Part shown: positions 58,561 through 64,000 of the stretch, piece after piece | How the letters are laid out: every line of letters begins with the position of its first letter | How positions within the stretch are numbered: the first letter of the stretch is position 1 | NCBI GenBank assembly: GCA_963556145.1 | Contig: OY744461.1 | Coordinates: 2,976,001-3,040,000 of the forward strand | From: Hygrocybe punicea | Lineage: Eukaryota; Basidiomycota; Agaricomycetes; Agaricales; Hygrophoraceae | DNA length: 64,000 nucleotides | Reading direction: 5' to 3' | Notes under the pieces: generated by a model | Databases searched by the model: none | What the model saw: the letters and a program-made list of their open reading frames with translations, nothing else | What the model was told of the DNA's origin: nothing | Position numbers and translations under genes: made by a program

Positions 58561-60413
58561 CTGATGATACCTTGGTTGGTCTGCACGTCCGAAAGACTTC
58601 CACGATATCTGGAAGTCCTCATCCTCCCATCCGAGTCAGACATTCTTTCGATGGTGGATCACAGATGACTTCATTTATTCACCACTTCTGCACCCATCTT
58701 ATCTTGGCAGCGGCCAGAGGAATATGGTGAAATTGCGACATTATTTGCTCCTCCCGAACCCATCTCCCTGGCTGAACTGTGCTTTTTCAAGAGCGATCAA
58801 TCACGGAACGATTCCTTGACATCCAACAGTAAGGCCATGTTGTGGTGATGAAATATCCTGTTGACAGAACGGTTATAGGGCGATTCTAAGGCAGAAGGAG
58901 CGATCACACATTTTCGAGGAATTCAAGCTGGGCATCTGGACAAAGGAGGAGTACCTTGACAAGGTTCACTTACTTCAACATAATGATCCACCTCTGAAAG
59001 GGCCGAGCCCCACTCCACCTGTCATCCCTAATGATCTTTCGGTAGATGTAGAACGACTTTACCAGGGGTGTTCCTTGTGATCTGTTCAAAAAATATGTAC
59101 TTCCCAAATGCATTAAGTGTGGCTGCAATCGGCAACTTACCCTTTTCGTAGGAAATGTGGAATACGCAGCGTAATGAGAAAACGGTTTCACGGCAGAAAA
59201 CTACTAATAAGCACCTATTACGCCAATCACCGCACCCCCTAAGCTGCAACCCAGCCCGCGTCCACAGCGCTCAGAAATCTCCACCCACTTGTCCTGCAGA
59301 TTGGTCACCACGTAGAGGTGCACTGGGGACAACGTGAGGCTGACAATGGCGGCGCCCTCGTCGCTGAGGGACTGAGCCAACCGAACGAGAAGGTGCGCTG
59401 ACGCAAGGGTGGAAATGGCGGAAGACGGAAGGGCCCGTCTCATCATCATCATCAAGGTTTGTGACAGTGATGTGGGGCTGCATGATGTCCATGATGTCCT
59501 TGGTGTCGTCGTTCATGAGGATGCTGCGGGTGCTCCCGCGCTTATAGTCTGCATGTCACCACGTAATGCGCCTTCTTCCACTGATCTCCGAACGCAGTGA
59601 CGAGGCAGACATTTTCTGGCGGAATCATCCTATGCTTCGGGGAAATGAGCAATGTTAGCGAGGACAGCGGGCGAGCTGCTCGTGGAACAAAAAAGATGGT
59701 AAGCGTGGCTCGCGTCGACATTCACGATAGTAATCTGGCGCTGCGTAATTTCAGAAGCGTAGTCGACGATTTCGGTGGGGTGTATTTTTACGTATCAGTT
59801 GAGGCGAGCAGGGTTTGGGAGCCTTGAAACCCTGACAGGCCGTTGTTTTGAAGAGGACAAGTGAGGCGAATGATCCGATCATACAAGGTAAGTCTCGGTG
59901 GAATTCTGATCATCGGACACAAAGAGCACATGCTACTGGGAATGTGACTCCGTGTCGAACATGGCAAAATGCGACCTCGCGCTAAGCAACTATATATGAA
60001 AATGAAGCAGGTGAATCCGGGGTACGAGCCAAACTTGACGGCTCCTAGTCTCATACGCACCATCCATCGAAAGCTGGTCGAGACAGGTGAGTCAGCGATG
60101 CCCATGGGCTTCTGTGTCTCTGCGATCCTTGTCCTCTGGTCCACAGTCTGTGAGCATTTTGGAGAGTTGAGAAAACTGGGGGCGCGATGAGAGGCCGAGA
60201 ACATGTTCAATATTGTTTTCTTTATTTACCAAAGCCCTTAACGGCTTTGTGTTTTCAGAGACTCCAATTGTATTCGCTGCGCTGCCAAAGGCTCGTTCCC
60301 CAAGTGTGAGTTTGCCCCTGTATTTGCACCGATGTGTTTCGAGGAATATAAATAGGCAACTCCGCCATATGAAGGTTTGGGAAAACCCTTCATACGACAG
60401 GTACATGTTCAAA
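58561..60413. other. No intact gene recognised
   Basis: Several short frames on both strands. A plus-strand stretch at about 58905-59080 (IFEEFKLGIWTKEEYLDKV) looks like a conserved coding fragment but I cannot name it. A minus-strand frame at 60210-59788 is open without known motifs. Confidence 0.4.
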
Positions 60414-61934
60414 TTACGAGAATGAGGACAAGTCCAGATAATGAACATAAACTCCTGGGTCTATCAATCCTCGAACCATCAGGATATCATTAACACTCAT
60501 ACTCCCCATGACACCTTTCTCGAAAGAGGTAGGAGGTAGAGGTGAACATTGCCAGGTTGTTATGCGGCCCGACCAATCCAAAATGTCGGTCGAAGACAGT
60601 GTTTGTCCACAATGCTCGGTCTCAACGTCTTGTGCTTCGGAGGACCCTTCACTAAGCTCAGAATCCACCCAGGGACTTCCTTTCATGCTCAAGCGTTCCC
60701 ATTCCACAGAATACATCTTCGACTGCTCCTCGGTTCCAACTGTAGCTTGCAACCCATTTTCGTATTCCCACGATACGCAAGGTGCAACACCAAGCAAAAC
60801 TTCGCCAGACGGGAGCACAAAAACGCCATTGTCCGATATCATGCTACTTCCGGATGTAGGACGGCAGGCAGGCAAGGAAGCATGCATAATAACGGGAGGC
60901 GGTGGAAGTTGCATAGAGGCGTATACGGTGCGTTGGCGTGAGGGATGTTGGATGGGCAGAGGTTTGGGTGTTCGTGCTGTGATGATGCCGCCATTAGCAG
61001 CAGCAATTGCTTCGGAGTGGGCCAGCTCCTCTGATGACGGATCCCACGACCATAGGCGTATGATATATGCGCTCATCGCAATGAGGTCTTCCTGGTACTT
61101 GCTGAGAGGGACGATGGACATAAGACGAGGGGAATTGTGGAGGACGGAAAAGGGGATGGAAAGTAGAGTACTGATTTCGGGGAATGGATTCGCAGAATTT
61201 GGGTAGACACCAGGACAATCCATGGGGTTGTATAATATCCTCGTTCCGTATCTAAATCTCGGCTCCGTGCTGTGCCACCGGTGTATTGTTGGGCCAAAAA
61301 CCTACTATATGGTCAAAAGTGCACCGAGTCAAATGCACAACAATTGCTCACTTCAAATACTTCTTCGTATTGAGGTCTGCCAGGGTCACCTCGTCCAGCC
61401 TGCAACTCCATACGCCTCCATCGCTGTAGCTCAAGTTCGAATGCAAGCGTACGAGCCAATAAATCTTCGTGCAAGAATAGTGTTGCGGTCGCCGGGCGAG
61501 TGTCGATGTGTACGTGCGAATCGGAGCTCACTACGATAGTTATTGCTAAAATTGATCAGTGTTTTAAAGCAAATGACGCACAAGGTACAAGATTTTCTCG
61601 CAACTCTGCGGCGTGCCTAGAATTTCTCTCTTGGCGTAGATTACGATCCAACATCCATCTGAGCTATGAATTGCGTAATTAGTACCAGGATATGGCATAT
61701 TGGAGGTCTCACTCTGCGGTTACTGGGCCCTAGAGCCGCATCAAGCATATGAGCCCATTGGACAGCGACAGTCTGCTGGGTAATGATACACTTCTTCCCG
61801 TCGTAAAAAGTCGACATCGCTTCGACTTCTTCGGCGGGGTAATAATCTGGCTCCAGCATAGTATACGGGTTCATCCGGGATATTGAGTCTCCGCCTTGTA
61901 TAAATTGAAAGTCAGAACTCTTTGGCTTATCCAT
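60414..61934 (-). CDS. HNH-nuclease-like protein of the Agaricomycete type, multi-exon
   Basis: Exon 1 (61934 to about 61733) contains KKCIITQQTVAVQWAHMLDAA, where CxxT...AHxxD fits the start of fungal HNH-like domains. After a 51-nt intron comes LRWMLDRNLRQERNSRHAAEL, then an intron near 61590-61555, and then IVVSSDSHVHIDTRPATATL, FLHEDLLARTLAFELELQ and GRGDPGRPQYEEVFE. An intron (about 61359-61310) leads to the last long exon (FGPTIHRWHSTEPRF, MDCPGVYPNSANPFPEISTL, SKYQEDLIAMSAYIIRLWSW), which stays open to a stop at 60414. The C-terminal 150 residues are low in motifs. Frames join without stops, so the gene may be functional. Its role is unknown. The HNH call rests on a short motif. Confidence 0.5.
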
Positions 61935-62868
61935 CCAAATTGGGACATAGCTAGCAGTACTTCGAGAATGCTCAATACTCAGTCTGCACAGGCATTCTCC
62001 ATTGCTTCTCTGAGAATCACACCATCCTCAGTGTCTTTGTGCAATTTATCATACAAGAGCCTGCCATATGACACAACACCATTGTTCTTGATGTCCTCAT
62101 TGACTCCTCAACCACCCCACTAAGCTACTGTTCACTCTTTCCAAGCACTCCACCTTGCAGCAACCTGTATTCCAATTAGTGTTGCCATGGCTTGGTTTGG
62201 CTCAACTATGGCTAACAACGGTTAACTCATATATGGGTTGTTAGCCGGACTGGACCATTGTGGCAATGGCTAAGCCTAGTGTTGCCATGGCTCAGCTTGG
62301 GAGCTGTGAGCTGCTCGAGCTGAGCCATACATAAGCTGAGCCAAGCTGTAGAATGGCTTATGGCTTGTAGTAGCTTAGGATAATTGGCTTACGGCTGGCT
62401 CAGGCTCTAAGCAGCTCAAGCTGTTTAAGCCATTCCCAATTTGGACATAAATGCACAAAACAACACCCCCGAGTTCCTCCACCTTCCTGCACTCCTCTGG
62501 ACCATTGGCCACATTATACAGTGCTTCCATGCACCTTCCCATGTCCTGCCACCATGCCCTGCTGTGTTCTACCACTCTGTGCTACCACTGGCATCCATGA
62601 TCCACCGCGATCACCAACGCCAACACAGACATGCCAGAAATGGAACAAGGACACCTGAGGCAAGGCAAACACAATCTGGGGGTGAGCAAACAACTAAGTA
62701 AGTTTTTTTTTTCCATCTCAATCCATTATCTCACTGATTCAATTCTTGTCACCCCATCCGCCTTGATGCCAAGCAACCATGCCCATGCCCAGGAATGCGC
62801 TGGTATATATCACCCCCAACCAAAGGGCATAGCACCGAACAGCACCCCAGTGACAAAGGGAGTAAGGC
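61935..62868. other. No gene; contains hAT end fragments
   Basis: Two hAT-like left ends, tagtgttgccatggcttggt (62176) and tagtgttgccatggctcagc (62277), are followed by repeats of ggctcag/gagctg and ggctta. No matching right ends are present before 64000, so these are truncated copies or one element inserted in another whose remainder is lost. Confidence 0.6.
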
Positions 62869-64000
62869 TAGGCACGGGTAACCCTCAGGTCAAATTAAGC
62901 TGACCCATACCCCTGACCCTTGAAACTGTACCCTTAACGGGTAAGGGTCTGCACCAACCCCTAAACATACATGGTTTGCAATGAACCTGCAGACCCATGC
63001 AGGGTTCAGGTGGTTTATTCATTGCAACTACACGAAAAAAGACAAAATAACTACAACATGACAAACAAAACATTTTGATGTAACGGCAGCCCGTTTCACA
63101 TCCCCCTCATAACTATGACGTGACAAAGGTTTTGGCCCAACAGCAGCCTATTTTGCATCCTCCTCAACCTCAGCAATGCCCCTCTTTGTGCCCAAATCAG
63201 ACTTGATAGCCTCCAATATATCCTTGATCAAGATCAGATCATGCTTGGACCATGATCCAAGACAGAGAGCAGCTCAGAGTGACTGCACCGAGAGACTGCT
63301 TTGGGTAAAGTGAAGGTTCTGACGGCCCTGGGAGAAGACGTGTTCGATGGCCATAGATGTAGCTATGAGTTGAGATGTGTTGGCGTGGGGGGGTTATGAG
63401 ATATATGTGACTTACCAGGAGCACTCAAGTAATCCAGCGCCATGCGAGAAAGGCGCAGGTACACATGCTAATTGTCATTCCACCATTTGAGTGGTTCAGC
63501 AATGAGTTCCACTGGAAGATGGAGATACTGGTCAACTTCGTTGACATGGGTTGCTCTGGCGACGGAGAGCTCACCAAATGATGCAAAGATATCCTATGGG
63601 CATGTCACGGTTGTAGCTGATGTATAGATGTCATAGTCCATACCTTCATATTGTCCATGGTGTTCGCATCCACAGTCCCCTCATCACCAACATTCTCATA
63701 CACAGAAATGTATTCCTCTCGAACCATGTTCTTTGCTTGTTCAATCCACTCCTCCTTCCATTCGTGCTGGTGGAAATACTCAAGTTTCATGCCAGGATGG
63801 AGTACCATCACAATCCGATATACAGCTGAGGCATCTGTAAGGGAATAGTACCAGTCCAACTTCTTACGAGCCAGGTTCATGGCCTGAAGAATGGCAGGGT
63901 GATAGGACTTTTTGTTTTGGGGTCTAGCGTGCTGGAGAGACGGTCCATGGCAGGTATCATGGCGGCAACACTGGCCAAGTCCTGTGAGAAATAGAGCATA
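62869..64000 (-). mobile_element. Autonomous-type hAT transposon, left terminus and transposase 3' part
   Basis: The end is at taggcacgggtaaccc (62869). Subterminal repeats of gggtaa/acccat/ctgacc run to about 63010. The transposase gene lies immediately inside on the minus strand. The other end is beyond the window; if it is hAT, the 8-bp duplication should be agtaaggc (62861-62868). Confidence 0.7.
63148..64000 (-). pseudogene. hAT transposase, C-terminal part with dimerisation domain, two nonsense codons
   Basis: From the window edge the frame reads LASVAAMIPAMDRL, ILQAMNLARKKLDWYYSLTD, YRIVMVLHPGMKLEYF and EWIEQAKNMVREEY, all conserved in fungal Ac-like hAT transposases. An apparent intron near 63600 precedes VDQYLHLPVELIAEPLKWW and SRMALDYLSAPG. 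After an intron (63415-63363) come the hATC blocks AIEHVFSQGRQNLHFTQSSL and AALCLGSWSKHDL, ending at TAG 63148-63150. TAG at 63468-63470 and TGA at 63274-63276 (probably an ancestral CGA, Arg) interrupt it. Both are consistent with C-to-T decay. Confidence 0.82.

Overview
This window looks like the repeat-rich part of an Agaricomycete (mushroom-forming basidiomycete) genome. Real genes have many short introns (about 42-68 nt, GT..AG) and belong to families typical of that group: a Plavaka transposase, a DUF6698 protein, an Spt5-like KOW protein, a 2-oxoglutarate/Fe(II) dioxygenase and an HNH protein. I see no rRNA, no functional tRNA, no CRISPR array and no bacterial operon structure. All family names come from reading the sequence and from memory of protein families; no database search was run.

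Layout. 1-3.1 kb: Plavaka transposase gene (-), running off the left edge. 3.5-5.3 kb: broken Brr2-type helicase fragment and a tandem duplication. 6.5-14.3 kb: a small gene island with a dioxygenase (-), an Spt5/KOW gene (+), a zinc-finger gene (-) and a DUF6698 gene (+). 14.7-15.3 kb: a 186-bp tandem repeat. 16.2-26.8 kb: a DIRS-type tyrosine-recombinase retrotransposon, broken by two hAT elements, one of which holds a non-autonomous LTR retrotransposon with a repetitive proline-rich ORF. 26.8-29.0 kb: a 2.2-kb inverted-repeat element with a MITE inside. 29.8-33.1 kb: a Tc1/mariner transposase gene split by a hAT element that itself holds another hAT element. 33.1-37.2 kb: minisatellite, triplet-rich DNA and a further hAT element.

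38.4-58.6 kb is the most informative part. A palindromic foldback element is split by one 19.3-kb insertion. Removing the insertion restores the foldback arm exactly, which defines both ends of a large Helitron (Helitron A, minus strand) with Helentron/Helitron2-like termini. It encodes a RepHel protein of at least 2165 aa and a separate multi-exon cargo gene. A second, different Helitron (Helitron B, plus strand) sits inside A at an A|T dinucleotide.

58.6-64 kb: mostly undefined DNA, an HNH-type gene (-), hAT end fragments, and the 3' part of an autonomous hAT transposase gene (-) that runs off the right edge.

The genes do not form one pathway. The window records successive layers of transposition, dated by nesting: DIRS > hAT > LTR; mariner > hAT > hAT; foldback > Helitron A > Helitron B. 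Many ORFs are interrupted by single nonsense codons, mostly TGA, as expected from C-to-T decay of methylated repeats.
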